This document shows, one piece after another, positions 1 through 9,300 of a stretch of 21,733 nt of DNA. The notes beneath the pieces were generated by a model, which had not been told where the DNA came from, did no database searches, and saw only the letters and a list, made by a program, of their open reading frames with translations. The DNA lies in assembly GCA_036897625.1 (NCBI GenBank), contig JAYMTA010001114.1:1-21733 (forward strand), in the 5' to 3' direction. This DNA comes from Pelargonium cotyledonis. Lineage: Eukaryota; Streptophyta; Magnoliopsida; Geraniales; Geraniaceae. Within the stretch, counting starts at the first letter, position 1, and each line of letters opens with the position of its first letter. The position numbers and the translations under genes were made by a program.

Positions 1-225
1 GCTCGAGTGTACGATTGTATAAGCGTGCTCAAGAATCTATTTAGTACTGTTAGTGCTTCACAATTATGTTTGTCACATGCATGATATATTCTAAATATCA
101 TTTTCAATTTATTATACTCGAGTTCAGAATATAATTTTATTATAATTTAGTAAACGTAATATATATTAAAAACATTGTAATACATCTAACGAATATATGA
201 GAGTATACGTAAAAACCATACATAG

Positions 226-374
226 AAAACACATTGTTACAAGGTCGTGAGTTCAAATCTCATTACGTCGGACGGGGTGGAGTTTTTGGTTAAAATAAGA
301 GAGTTACCCTCTGTTGTGTAACTCAACTTTCTATTTTATTTTATTTTTTTATTAATAAAAAAAACACATTGTTA
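226..374 (+). mobile_element. 5'-truncated tRNA-derived SINE with target-site duplications
   Basis: The 14-base string aaaacacattgtta occurs at 226-239 and again at 361-374, enclosing an insert of about 121 bp (240-360). The insert has a pol III B-box-like motif (GAGTTCAAATC, 249-259), a body, and an A/T-rich tail running into the second duplication. The tail and flanking duplication are expected for a LINE-mobilised SINE. The A box is missing, so the copy is 5' truncated. The body aligns with a second copy at 15975-16100 (shared features: ggggtgg, then gagagYtacc, then tgttgtgYaRctcaa), which shows that this is a dispersed family. I do not recognise a published family name. Confidence 0.8.
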
Positions 375-628
375 TAATGTACTTTGGTGTAGTTCTCCAA
401 AAATTATCCTCCATGTTATCTATTAAAGAATATTGCATAATATTTTTTTATGCTAAAATTTAAAAGTTACATGCGAAAAAATTTTCTGAACACAATTATT
501 AACTTAACATAAATTTCAATGATAAACGATTTACATGAATATCAAAATATACAAATTTTATTTTAAACTAAAATAGTACTTTATAGTTGTCAGTTGTTAA
601 AAAATGATTTTATTTTCAACGATTTTTA
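375..628. other. AT-rich intergenic spacer
   Basis: Between the SINE and the LINE I see only AT-rich DNA with frequent stops in all frames, and no promoter or RNA motif I can support. The exact 5' boundary of the following LINE is uncertain and could lie slightly upstream of 629. Confidence 0.5.
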
Positions 629-1739
629 GCTCTTATTCCGAAATTGTCGTCGCCAAATGGTTTTAATGAGTATAGGCCAATTAGTTTAGTGTCTGCGCCT
701 TATAAAATTATCACAAAGCTGCTGGCAAATCGGTTAAAGCTCTTCATTGGAGATCTTATTAGTGACTCGCAGAATGCTTTTGTCAAGGATGGTCAATTGT
801 TGGACAGTGTTCTAATTGCTGGAGAAGTTATACATTTGGCTCGATCCCAGAAAGTTCAGTCTGTAGGTCTAAAGTTGGATTTTCAGCAGGCTTTCGATCG
901 ATTGAATTGGGATTTTATAGACTATTGTCTGATTTCTATGGGTTTCGGCTCTAAATTTCGGTTCTGGGTTCGTCAATGTCTTCCCTCATATATCTCGGTT
1001 CTAATTAATGGGGCTCCTTCAGGTGAATTTCAGATGTCTCAAGGTGTCAAGCAAGGTTGCCCGTTGTCCCCTTATTTATTCATTATAGTCGCTAAAGCAC
1101 TGCACCTGCTTCTTTCAAAAACCGAATCTCAAGGCCTTTTTCGAGGAATTCGAGTTGGTGATATCTCGATTTCGCACCTTCAATTTGTGGATGACATTGT
1201 TCTTTTTCTAGATGTCTCGGATTCGGACTCGTCTATCTTGCATGTCAAAGGTGTTTTGCGTGTCTTTGAAGTTGCATCGGGTTTTAAAATTAATTATGCT
1301 AAATCCCGTTTAATTGGTATCTCTATTCCTGAGACCTGAATAGGTAAGCTGTCCGCCGACCTAGGTTGCACAACTGCGAAATTTCCGATCACGTACCTTG
1401 GTTTTAAGTTGGGAGGCAATCCGAGACGCTTGAGCACTTGGTCCGGCATTATTGAGAAATACCGAAACAAGCTTGCATTATGGCAATGCAAATATTTTTC
1501 ACTTGGTGGGAGAGTCACGCTTATCCGGTCCGCTTTAGCCTCTCTACCATTATTTTATATGTCGCTTTTCCGGGCACCAGAACAGGTAATTTCATCTCTT
1601 GAGGCAATTGAACGGTGGTTTTTGTGGTCGGGATCGTCTATGAGGAGAGGGTTTAGCAAAGTCAATTGGGAGCGGGTGGTCCAAAAGCGAGTGCATGGTG
1701 GGCTTGGCATTCGTCAACTTAATTCTCATTGCGAATGTT
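629..1739 (+). pseudogene. LINE reverse transcriptase (fingers, palm, thumb), broken
   Basis: In one frame, from GCT at 629, the translation shows RT hallmarks in order: ALIPK, YRPISL and LANRL (fingers); QNAFV; KLDFQQAFDRLNW (motif A with a catalytic Asp); GVKQGCPLSPYLF (motif B); FVDD (motif C with the two catalytic Asp, where FADD or YADD is more usual); and GFKINYAKS (motif D). A TGA at 1337-1339 interrupts it, but the same frame continues with YLGFKLGG and the thumb-like segment LALWQCKYFSLGGRVTLI up to a stop at 1739. The conserved GGLGI near 1700 marks the last in-frame family motif. This is a dead copy of the LINE polymerase that would normally copy element RNA at a nicked target. Confidence 0.88.
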
Positions 1740-2529
1740 AGCTTCCTTGCAAAATGGTGGTGGCGGTTCTCGACTCAATCAGGTTTGCTTTGGAAATCAG
1801 TATTGTGTGAGAAATACGGATGGTCCTCGTACGCATGGTCTCTTGATGAATTAACTGTGTCGCAGCCTTCCCCGGTAATAAAAGCAATTATGGAGTTGCG
1901 TTTCATACCGGGGTTCTTGGATTTGGTGGGTTCAAAGTCGGTCCGATGGGTGGTTGGTTGCGGTAACTGTTGTCGATTTTGGTTAGATAGATGGCTTGCG
2001 GAATCGACTTTTAAAGAAAAGTATCCTCGGCTGTTCATGCTTGCAAACTGCAGTGCAGCTCCGGTTAGTGCAGTTCTCGGCCAGCTCTCTTTGCCGGGTG
2101 GCGGGTCACTTTTCCGGCGAAGATTAAGGCCATGGGAGGAGGATAAATTGGAGTTGTTGCGCAACGATATTGCTGGTTTCGCCTTATCGCCCTCAGTTCC
2201 GAATAGGCAACTATGGAAGCATGCATCGTCAGGTAAATTCTCCACGTCAAAAGCCTTCGATATCATTTATCGCTCCTCTCCTCATGTGTATTTCGCCTGT
2301 CATAAGTTAATATGGCAATCGGTAATCCCGCCGAAAATGCAATGTTTTGCGTGGTTAGCGGCTTTGGCATGCGTTCCATGTTTCGATTTTCTTGTTCGTC
2401 CGAGAGTTTTGCCGGCTTCCACGGCCTGTATTTGTCTTCTTTGTGACTCGGATACGGAATCGACTTCACATTTGTTGGTTCGCTGTCCGTGGGCCTTCAA
2501 AATCTGGTCCTATATTGTTAAATGGTAGG
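1712..2529 (+). pseudogene. LINE ORF2 C-terminal part with zf-RVT domain, broken
   Basis: After a frame change near 1712, ORF2 continues in the next frame with FLAKWWWRF, which in this family directly follows GGLGI. The zf-RVT region comes next: IPPKMQCFAWLA, then CICLLCDSDTESTSHLL, then VRCPWAFKIW. The C-x2-C, His and Cys residues of the zinc motif are visible. A TAG after KW (2526-2528) closes the frame, and the tail resumes in another frame. The last well-matched residues are those of the zinc region near 2500. Antisense frames across this segment are shadows. Confidence 0.83.
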
Positions 2530-2829
2530 GTGTCAATTATGTTTGCTACAGGGACTGCTTTTCTTTATTATCTTCTTGGACCTTCATCTACAGCTCCTCA
2601 AATAAGCTTTGCTTAAAGCTTTGGTCTGTGATCAGTGTGTCAGTATTATGGTTCATTTGGCTTGCTAGAAATGGATTGGTTTTTCTGGGCAAATTCCCAA
2701 CGGTTGAGGAGACAGTTATTCGCATTTAGGCTTTTTTTATTATCTTTGATTTTCTGTATAGACTCCAATTTCTTTATTTCTTTCGAGTTTGACTCTTGGG
2801 TGGCTAATCCAATCTCCTGTTTAGGGTAG
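2530..2829 (+). pseudogene. LINE ORF2 extreme C-terminus, frame-shifted
   Basis: Family-typical residues reappear in pieces. One frame from about 2636 reads LWFIWLARNGLVF, and another reads FEFDSWVANPISCLG before TAG at 2827-2829. The - strand LINE at 4672-5143 has the parallel motifs LWFVWIARNYLIFN and FEAWLLDPLSCLSL, so both derive from related ORF2 C-termini. The reading frame changes at least once between about 2715 and 2735. Confidence 0.7.
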
Positions 2830-3461
2830 GCTTGGTGCACTTTTTGTACTTTTATTATAGCTCTCTTTATATAATAAAAGTTACTCTTTGCTGATAAAAA
2901 AAATAATATTTTAACAATTATTTGCAGGCTTTTAAACATAAAGCAGATATTTTCTGTCATTACAAAGTCTTCTAAATCTTAGTGCTCAAATTACTTTCCA
3001 ACTTGCATAATAAACAAGTTGGGTAAATAAAATGTTTTTATTAGCTAAAGTTGTATTCGATCTAGTCTATTTAATTTCTCAAACGAGAACTCTTACTTCA
3101 ACGGATAACTCAACAATCCAAACGAGGGGAACATTAACAAGAGTTGCTACGTACAATTCTAAAACATACTAACAAGAGTTCTTCTTTTTCCTTTTCATGA
3201 AAAAATAAAAATAAAAAATTTATTATTTGATCATTTTAAATGATGCAAGTTGCAAATTAAGGGAATAAATATATAATATAATTTTTTATTATATATTTTT
3301 TTATATGGAAATTTGAAAAAGTTGTGCAGAAAGTACATGCAGATGGAGATTATGTTCTGATATGGAGAAAATAAATTAAAAAATTACAACTTGGCATTCT
3401 CTCTAAATATTTTTTTTCCCTAATTAAGTAGTAAGAAGAATAGAAAGACATGTATTTGTAT

Positions 3462-3469
3462 TATAAATA
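3462..3469 (+). promoter_or_regulatory. Candidate TATA box (TATAAATA)
   Basis: TATAAATA matches the plant TATA consensus. An initiation site about 30 bases downstream would fall near 3494, just before an ATG at 3501. No gene family is recognised downstream, so this may be a chance match in AT-rich DNA or the promoter of a non-coding transcript. Confidence 0.3.
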
Positions 3470-3500
3470 GATATGAATACCCAACAAATTTGGGTAAGAG

Positions 3501-3641
3501 ATGCATCATCAATCAAAGAAACATGAGGAGATGGCTTTTGGGTTTAGGATTTGCCAATTTTGGAAACCTTGTTCAAAGCAAAAACACAAGTACATGTTAT
3601 TTATAGTAGTACTTCACTACTCTAGTCTGAGTCACATATAG
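3501..3641 (+). CDS. Possible 46-residue small ORF, unrecognised
   Basis: This frame runs from ATG at 3501 to TAG at 3639-3641 and lies 32 bases after the end of a strong TATA box. The predicted peptide starts MHHQSKKHEE, is basic, contains two Cys near the middle (CQFWKPC) and ends with a short hydrophobic stretch (MLFIVVLHY). I do not recognise it as any known plant peptide family, and it has no N-terminal signal peptide. The leader would be only a few bases long, which argues against efficient translation. It may be chance. Confidence 0.15.
   Translation: MHHQSKKHEEMAFGFRICQFWKPCSKQKHKYMLFIVVLHYSSLSHI
3554..3563. promoter_or_regulatory. CArG box CCAATTTTGG
   Basis: This is a perfect CC(A/T)6GG match, the MADS-domain binding consensus, about 2.3 kb upstream of the predicted transcription start of the MADS gene. 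About one such match is expected by chance in a window of this size and composition, so a role in auto-regulation is only a possibility. Confidence 0.3.
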
Positions 3642-4655
3642 TCCACAACAAGGACATCATTCCCATTATCCCATCCCACTTGCAATAAACTTAAAGCCCA
3701 CCCTTCATTTTTAATTCAATTAGTAAATCAAAACCTAATAATCATTATATTATTCTTGCTACAGTGTCATAAGCACAACCCCGCTTAATGGAAGTCTGCT
3801 ATCAACTATCTGTAAATTATTATAGTCAATATGTGAATCATTTGATGCGTTCTCTTCACGCATCTTATTAGTATAAATTTTGTGAATATATATATTAAAT
3901 TATAACTTGATTATCATTGTACGTTTTCCACTATGATAATGCTTTTGATAATAATAGTTATAAAAAGAATTTGTCATTTTCTTGGGAGTCAAATAAATTT
4001 TAGATGAATTTGTTTCAATATATTTTCTTTAAAAGAAGAGAATATAAACAACTTGAACTTAAAAATAAGCAATTAAAAATAATGTTAGTGATAAGATTCT
4101 TGGTATATTCTTTTATATAACCAATATAAGAAGTTTTATCCATGTTTATCAATACTTTCATAACATCACAAGAAATGTTTTTTTAAGAAGGCCTCTAGGG
4201 TAGAGAGGGGTATGACACAAACTCATACTTTTCAACTAACAAGCGGACGCCGTTTTGGAGGTTTGCAGGAACGACAAATTGAATATACATTTCGTTCCAA
4301 AATATATACGTGGCACTTCATTCTTTTCAAAATATGTACTTTTTAATTTTTTTAGAAAGTTTTTATTTTTATTTTGAATAATAAATAATATTCTTATGTT
4401 AACAAAAAATAAAAATAATAAATAGTATTCTTATAATAGGTTAGCTAGTATTATTAAAGTTTGTTATAGCACATGATATATAATGAAGTTATAAAAGTAT
4501 AAAACACTGATTAATTTATTTTTATTTCTCAAAATAAAAGTAAAAATAAAAACACTAATATTGAGACCTCTGGATATTTATTTATTTATTTTTGATGAAA
4601 ATTGTCATTACATCACATATTTTTTTGATCATAAATACTTTCCCCCAATTTCACC

Positions 4656-5159
4656 CCATATTTTTCTAACTTTTTTTGATAAACTAGCGGTATTTTTTAT
4701 TTATGAAAGCTCGAAAGCTCAAAATAAAAGTACAAAGAAATGGCATACTAGAGGCTCAAACAGGATAGAGGATCTAGTAACCAAGCTTCAAACAAGAAAG
4801 AACAATTACTAATTAAGCAATGAACTAACGAAAGCGAAAAACTTAGAATACGAAGAAGCGTATCACTAACACCCGGGAAGGAATGATTGAAAATAAGATA
4901 ATTCCGGGCAATCCACACAAACCATAAAGACAGTGCAAATAGCATCCCAGATTTTGGAGCTATTGCAATGAGATGACAGAATGGAACTCCAAGAAGCTAG
5001 CATAGAAGCACAATCTGGAGCAGCAACAGATGAGACGCCCCACCATTTAAAAATACCCGTCCAAACACAGGATGTCCACGGACAGAGCAGCAGCAAGTGC
5101 GAGCAAGACTCGACCTCCGAGTCACACAAATTACAGGTCAAGTCCATATTTTTCTAACT
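4656..5159 (-). mobile_element. Very short 5'-truncated LINE with 15-16-bp target-site duplications
   Basis: The string ccatatttttctaac (plus a shared T) occurs at 4656-4671 and 5144-5159. Between them lies about 472 bp of - strand LINE: its poly-A tail reads as the T run at 4671-4677 and its 5' end is at about 5143. The insert encodes only the zf-RVT knuckle (CNLCDSEVESCSHLLLLCPW), LWFVWIARN and the ORF2 terminus PLSCLSL. The truncation begins immediately before the zinc motif. Intact duplications suggest a relatively recent insertion compared with the + strand LINE at 629-2903. Confidence 0.85.
4748..5143 (-). pseudogene. LINE ORF2 C-terminal fragment (zf-RVT), frame-shifted
   Basis: Read on the - strand, residues DLTCNLCDSEVESCSHLLLL start at 5143, directly inside the upstream duplication boundary. 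The apparent Met codon there is supplied by the duplicated target (CCAT). The frame holds through KIWDAICTVF, then a one-base shift near 4925-4935 moves the family sequence (LWFVWIARN through PLSCLSL) to another frame ending at 4748. The fragment has no enzymatic domain. Confidence 0.8.
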
Positions 5160-5514
5160 GAACTATCTCTTCCGTCAATAATACGTATTTTTGATGAAAT
5201 TAATTTTGTTTACACAAATTTCTTGAATTGTCATGATGATCACTATTCCCACTATTTCTATATGTTAAAATTCATATTCAATTACATGAATTTATCATCT
5301 AACTCCGTTAGTTTCTAAAATTTTTCCTTTCGATAAACAAGTGAAACTAAGCTTTGTACTTAGAGTTTATTTACTTACTATTTGTAACAACAAATCTGTA
5401 ATCATGGTAGAAAAATGGGTGAAAAAATTTCTCATATAAACCAATAAAAAACTTTAAAAAAGAAAAAAGAAAAAAGCAAAACCTCCAAAGGAAAGGAAGA
5501 GAGAGCCCTCGGTA
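5160..5514. other. AT-rich distal promoter, no gene seen
   Basis: This spacer lies between the small LINE and the G+C-richer proximal promoter. It is AT-rich with short A and T runs and no convincing coding potential. It is probably just upstream regulatory or neutral DNA. Confidence 0.4.
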
Positions 5515-5519
5515 TAGAA

Positions 5520-5526
5520 ACGTGTC
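5520..5526 (+). promoter_or_regulatory. ABRE-like element ACGTGTC
   Basis: ACGTGTC is the bZIP/ABF-type abscisic-acid response core, here about 285 bases upstream of the TATA box. A second copy overlaps the G-box at 5681-5686. Two copies in one promoter is the arrangement usually associated with ABA responsiveness. The function is inferred from motif alone. Confidence 0.35.
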
Positions 5527-5633
5527 AGTCATCTATTCGACAGACTGTGCTTTTCTTAATAATTGCTGCTATTTCCTTACATAACTCCCACGAATCCAGG
5601 ACCGCTCTGAGACTCCGAGGAACCCACCTCCTC

Positions 5634-5646
5634 ACGCGCGCGCGCT
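5634..5646. promoter_or_regulatory. CGCG-box tract (alternating CG run)
   Basis: An A(CG)5CT-type run contains overlapping VCGCGB sites, the core bound by calmodulin-binding CAMTA factors. An alternating CG run is striking in a locus that is otherwise AT-rich and CpG-poor. It could also be a Z-DNA-prone or methylation-sensitive stretch. Confidence 0.35.
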
Positions 5647-5680
5647 ACTCCAAACCTCGTACTCTCTCTATCCGTCTTTC

Positions 5681-5690
5681 CACGTGTCAC
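5681..5690 (+). promoter_or_regulatory. G-box/ABRE CACGTGTCAC
   Basis: The palindromic CACGTG (5681-5686) with the TC extension makes a composite G-box/ABRE, recognised by bZIP and bHLH factors. It sits 120 bases upstream of the TATA box in the G+C-richer proximal promoter, which is a typical position for a functional site. Confidence 0.45.
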
Positions 5691-5805
5691 AACCACACTT
5701 ACACAACTCAAAGAGCGAGTGCGGACCTGTTCTGTACTCGCGAGAGTGGAGGAGTGGATCAGAAAGCGAAACCGCTAGGCGGATTTGAGAGAAGCGTAAT
5801 TTTCA

Positions 5806-5811
5806 TATAAA
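5806..5811 (+). promoter_or_regulatory. TATA box of the MADS-box gene
   Basis: TATAAA within catataaagc predicts transcription initiation at about 5835-5845, near the CA steps in cagacaaacatc. The segment from there to the proposed 5'-UTR intron contains no ATG, consistent with a clean leader. An inverted repeat CCGC-TAG-GCGG lies just upstream (5772-5782). Confidence 0.6.
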
Positions 5812-5835
5812 GCACAAAAGGTTGCATCAGACAAA

Positions 5836-6134
5836 CATCTCTGGAAATTTATAGCTTCTTTCCCTAATTAGAGCCTTCCTCTAAAAATTTGTAGCTCACA
5901 ACAAGCAAGTAAGTTCCATTTTTGTTTTTATTTAATACCATAATATGCAAAAAAAAAAAAATACATATATATATAGTATTTATCTATATTGTTTTTAGTG
6001 ATTTTTCATGTTATTTCTGTTGGTGATTTTGTTAGTAATGAATTTTTCTGGGTTTTTGAGTGGTTTGTGTTGGTAATTAACCCCGGGTTTTGGCGGATCT
6101 ATTCGTAGGTGCGAAGAAGGTTGGGGATTAAACG
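5836..6134 (+). other. 5' UTR with probable intron (about 5909-6108)
   Basis: A strong donor GTAAGT starts at 5909, and an acceptor TAG ends at 6108, 26 bases before the start codon. Removing these 200 bases leaves a leader of about 100 bases without any ATG, whereas the proposed intron contains several ATGs that would act as upstream starts. The tract before the acceptor is only moderately pyrimidine-rich, so the acceptor could be misplaced. The start codon context is AAACGATGGGG, with A at -3 and G at +4, which is favourable. Confidence 0.5.
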
Positions 6135-6316
6135 ATGGGGAGAGGGAAAATTGTGATTAAGAGGATTGACAATTCAACGAGTAGGCAAGTTACTTTTTCG
6201 AAGAGGAGAAATGGGTTGTTGAAGAAAGCTAGAGAGCTCTCGATCCTTTGCGACGCTGAAGTTGGACTGATAATCTATTCAAGCACCGGGAAGCTCTACG
6301 ATTATGCGAGTACTAG
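6135..6316 (+). CDS. AGL17-like: Exon 1: MADS DNA-binding domain
   Basis: This exon is 182 nt: 60 codons plus two bases (AG) of codon 61. It covers the complete MADS domain including [20 protein letters not shown] and [16 protein letters not shown]. The donor AG|GTAGGT places the phase so that AG joins C of exon 2 to give Ser. Reading on without splicing meets TAG at 6318-6320. [16 protein letters not shown] is typical of the AGL17 clade. Confidence 0.95.
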
Positions 6317-9300
6317 GTAGGTTTTTATATCTCTCTTCTTCTTGTTCATCTTTCTTGAAAAGCATAATGATATTGTTTGTGTTTATATGATGTTTTTGTT
6401 GTATGTGTATTTTTATATTTAGTTTCTTTCTTTGAGATAGTAGTTAATTACTTAATTGTTAATTTTCATTCAGACTCATGCGTATAGCAAACTAATTTTA
6501 TATATATATGTATCAGATAGCATATGCTTTATTTTTGAAGGTTTTGATTGAAGTGTTGACAGTCTCTTTTACTTGCATTTTGTGAAATTGATCTAATAGT
6601 TTGTTAGCTTTGATATTAAAGAATAAGATTAATTGGTTGTGTTAATTTAGCTTAGATATATATGTAGATGGGAATTTGAGGAATAATTTGGTGGGATTAT
6701 TAATTAATATACTAATTAATTTGCTTTCATTGTAAGCGAAATGGAGCAAGTATGTATTGAATATTTGGAGTGCAATTGTGGATCACATGATGAAGAAAAG
6801 AAATAATAGTGAATTTAAGTTTATTTATTTGCATTTTACACTTCTTTTTTTTAATGATTTTCATGGGTACTTTTCTGATAGACATGATCTTAAAAAATGG
6901 GTACATTGTTCACTGAGGAATTGCTGGAACAATAAGTTCACAAGTTAGAACTAGAATTCAAGTAATTAAGCAGTGAATAAATATTTCCATACATACATAC
7001 ATACATATATATATATGTTTATATATTATAGTCATTTCTAATGATGAGTTGATGAAGAGGATTGACCATGCATCATCATGTTCATTTCTATTTAGGAACA
7101 ATATTTTCAAGAGAATATATGGTTATCAAGTTATGATCAGATTCTGCATAATTAAAGATGACAAATGTTGCATGTCTTAGATGAAATATATGATTATTTT
7201 GCATGAAGATTCTTTGTTCTTCCTATGGTACTGAATAATGGAGATCATTTCTTGCTTGTATGAATACATATATTCATGCCTGTCAGTATATATTAGGGTT
7301 ATATAAAGACAAATTGTGGAAGTTTCATATAATTATGGATTAGTTTTGTTGTAAATGTTCATGTTTCTGATATGGTACACATGATTAATGAGCATGTTCA
7401 AGCCCCATATAGTTATGTTTTCTTAATTATTACAACAAGGTTTGGAAAAGTTAATACAATATATATACATCTTCAATCATATTGAGAATCTAATAACATA
7501 AACATGCTGACATATCGAATTAGTAACGACCGTGGCTTGAACTTTCATGGTCTTTAGTTAAAAGATTTCCAAAGATCAAATCCTCTACATTATTTACACT
7601 TAAAACTCTCACGAAAGAAGATCCTTCCATGTAATTATGTGCATGTATATTGCATGTAGGTAGTCGTGACGCATTCTTAACCACGTAATTCTTCTTTCTC
7701 TCTCCATCATATGTATGGGTCCCACCTCATGCTCTTTCGATGCAAGGGGATGTGTGGTTATAATTAGTTCACGTCATCCTACATATAATATACATGCATA
7801 TATGTACATGAACCAAGCATTTTTGAACTCTTAAAGTACAATACTTAAGCTAAGAATGATTTTGATTGTTATATGTAGGCCTATTTTGGTTATTAAAAAT
7901 CCATTTTATATGTGACTAGTCATTTAGGGCTACAGCATGCTTGTGTCAAATAGGATTATGAAAAATTCTTATGCTGACTTTATTTTCGAGTCAAATAAAA
8001 TATCAGATGTGATAATTAAAAAAAACATCAATGAGTTATTAGCTAGCTTAGTGAAAATTTAATAAGTAAGTTTGGTTCAAATATACAATTTCTTACATAA
8101 AATGTTGTTTGGATATAACTTTGGTGATTGACTATTGTTTAGCTACAAATTAAAATATTTAGATGAATTTTGATAAACAAAATTAACATATTCATTACAA
8201 TTATGAATGTGATAAAAATGTTTCTGACAAAATTAAATGAGAAGAAAAACAAATCTAGTATGATTGTTTGCTCAAATTCAATGAATTAAATATATTATAT
8301 GAATTGTCAATAATATTTGTATAATATCTTAATTGATATCTCTTGAGTTTGATACAACACATATACATGGTGATGGAAGAATAAACATATAACATCAATT
8401 ATTTTTTTTTTGAAATTTTCTTAAAATAAAACCGAACATACTTTTTTTTTTGAAAGTTTGTTACTAAGTATATCACAATTTCTAATAAGTTTTTTTTACA
8501 ACTTATGCACGAGAGGAATGTCGTTCCGCCTCCCCATTCTTTTCTTCATCAGAAGTCTGCACAAGTAAAAATTCAAAAATAGAACACCTTCACAATGTCT
8601 TAGAGCATCTCCAATGGAGATGCTAAGGGAGGCTCTAAGAGTCTTAGAGCCTTTTGATAGAGGTGCTAAGCATTGAAGTAGTGGGTACTAAGGAAGAGAG
8701 AGAAATGATGAGATGTTAAGCTTAGCACCCAATGCTAAAAGCAATAGTTTCACATTCTCTCTCCTCTTGACATTTAATGTAGTGGTGCTAAGCATTGAAG
8801 AGAAAAATGCTAAACACTTATATGTTGATGTGACACACTCTTTCTGCTCTTTAGCATCTATTATAGTTGGTAAGCATTAGAGATGCTCTTATATACACCG
8901 ACAATCTTGGAAGGACTTAGAACCGCGTGCTCACAAGGAAAAAAGTGAACTTGCCTAAGAACATACAAGTTGTACGCTCCACATGTGCCCAATGTAATTC
9001 ATTTGAAAGTACATTTCTCGAGGAATCGAGGAAATGAGCATGAGTTACTTAAGGGAGCTGACACACTCATCAGTGATTCACTTCCCGCACATATCTCACC
9101 TAAGCGAGAGATTTCTATCCATCCTACTACAAACCAATTTTTGTTAAGAGGGAATGAAGTTTTGCGCTTCCATTATCGCTCGACCTAGTGGAACTAGAAA
9201 AAATAGTTTTCAAACCACTGTTTTCATATATTTTCAAGAGAATTACGTAGTGCGCATAATACAAAATGACCTGAAAAACTTTAAGAAACAACTTGTTGTG

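Larger units (their letters stand above)
629..2903 (+). mobile_element. 5'-truncated, decayed plant L1-type LINE
   Basis: This is a non-LTR retrotransposon remnant. It begins inside the reverse-transcriptase domain at the conserved ALIPK motif, and ORF1 and the endonuclease are absent. The thumb region, a zf-RVT zinc-binding domain and a C-terminal tail follow, then a short 3' UTR ending in an A8 run (2896-2903). 5' truncation with a 3' poly-A is the usual outcome of target-primed reverse transcription. The coding region is broken by an in-frame TGA (1337-1339) and at least two further frame changes (near 1712 and after 2529). No clean target-site duplication is visible. A weak match between bases near 612-627 and those after the poly-A could be a decayed one. 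The element is non-functional. Confidence 0.88.
2904..4655. other. AT-rich intergenic region without a recognised gene
   Basis: No coding region of convincing length or family is present. Visible items are a well-formed TATA box followed by a 46-codon frame (3462-3641, listed separately), a perfect CArG box (3554-3563), a 7-bp stem hairpin GATGCGT/ACGCATC (3844-3864), and a short direct repeat of aataataaatartattcttat type around 4375-4437. Otherwise the sequence is homopolymer-rich AT DNA. Confidence 0.55.

Noticed and set aside
1294..2500. Several - strand open frames across the LINE
   Set aside because: They are antisense shadows of the + strand LINE ORF2, which shows clear RT and zf-RVT motifs. 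The antisense products match no family.
4561..4812. + strand 83-residue frame
   Set aside because: It crosses the boundary and poly-T of the - strand LINE and has low-complexity composition. It is not a gene.
5547..5810. + strand 87-residue frame in the proximal promoter
   Set aside because: It lies upstream of the TATA box, ends at it, and has no recognisable domain. The open frame results from the local G+C rise.
8970..9188. + strand 72-residue frame in intron 1
   Set aside because: No family resemblance, no exon-like splice context, and within probable decayed repeat DNA.
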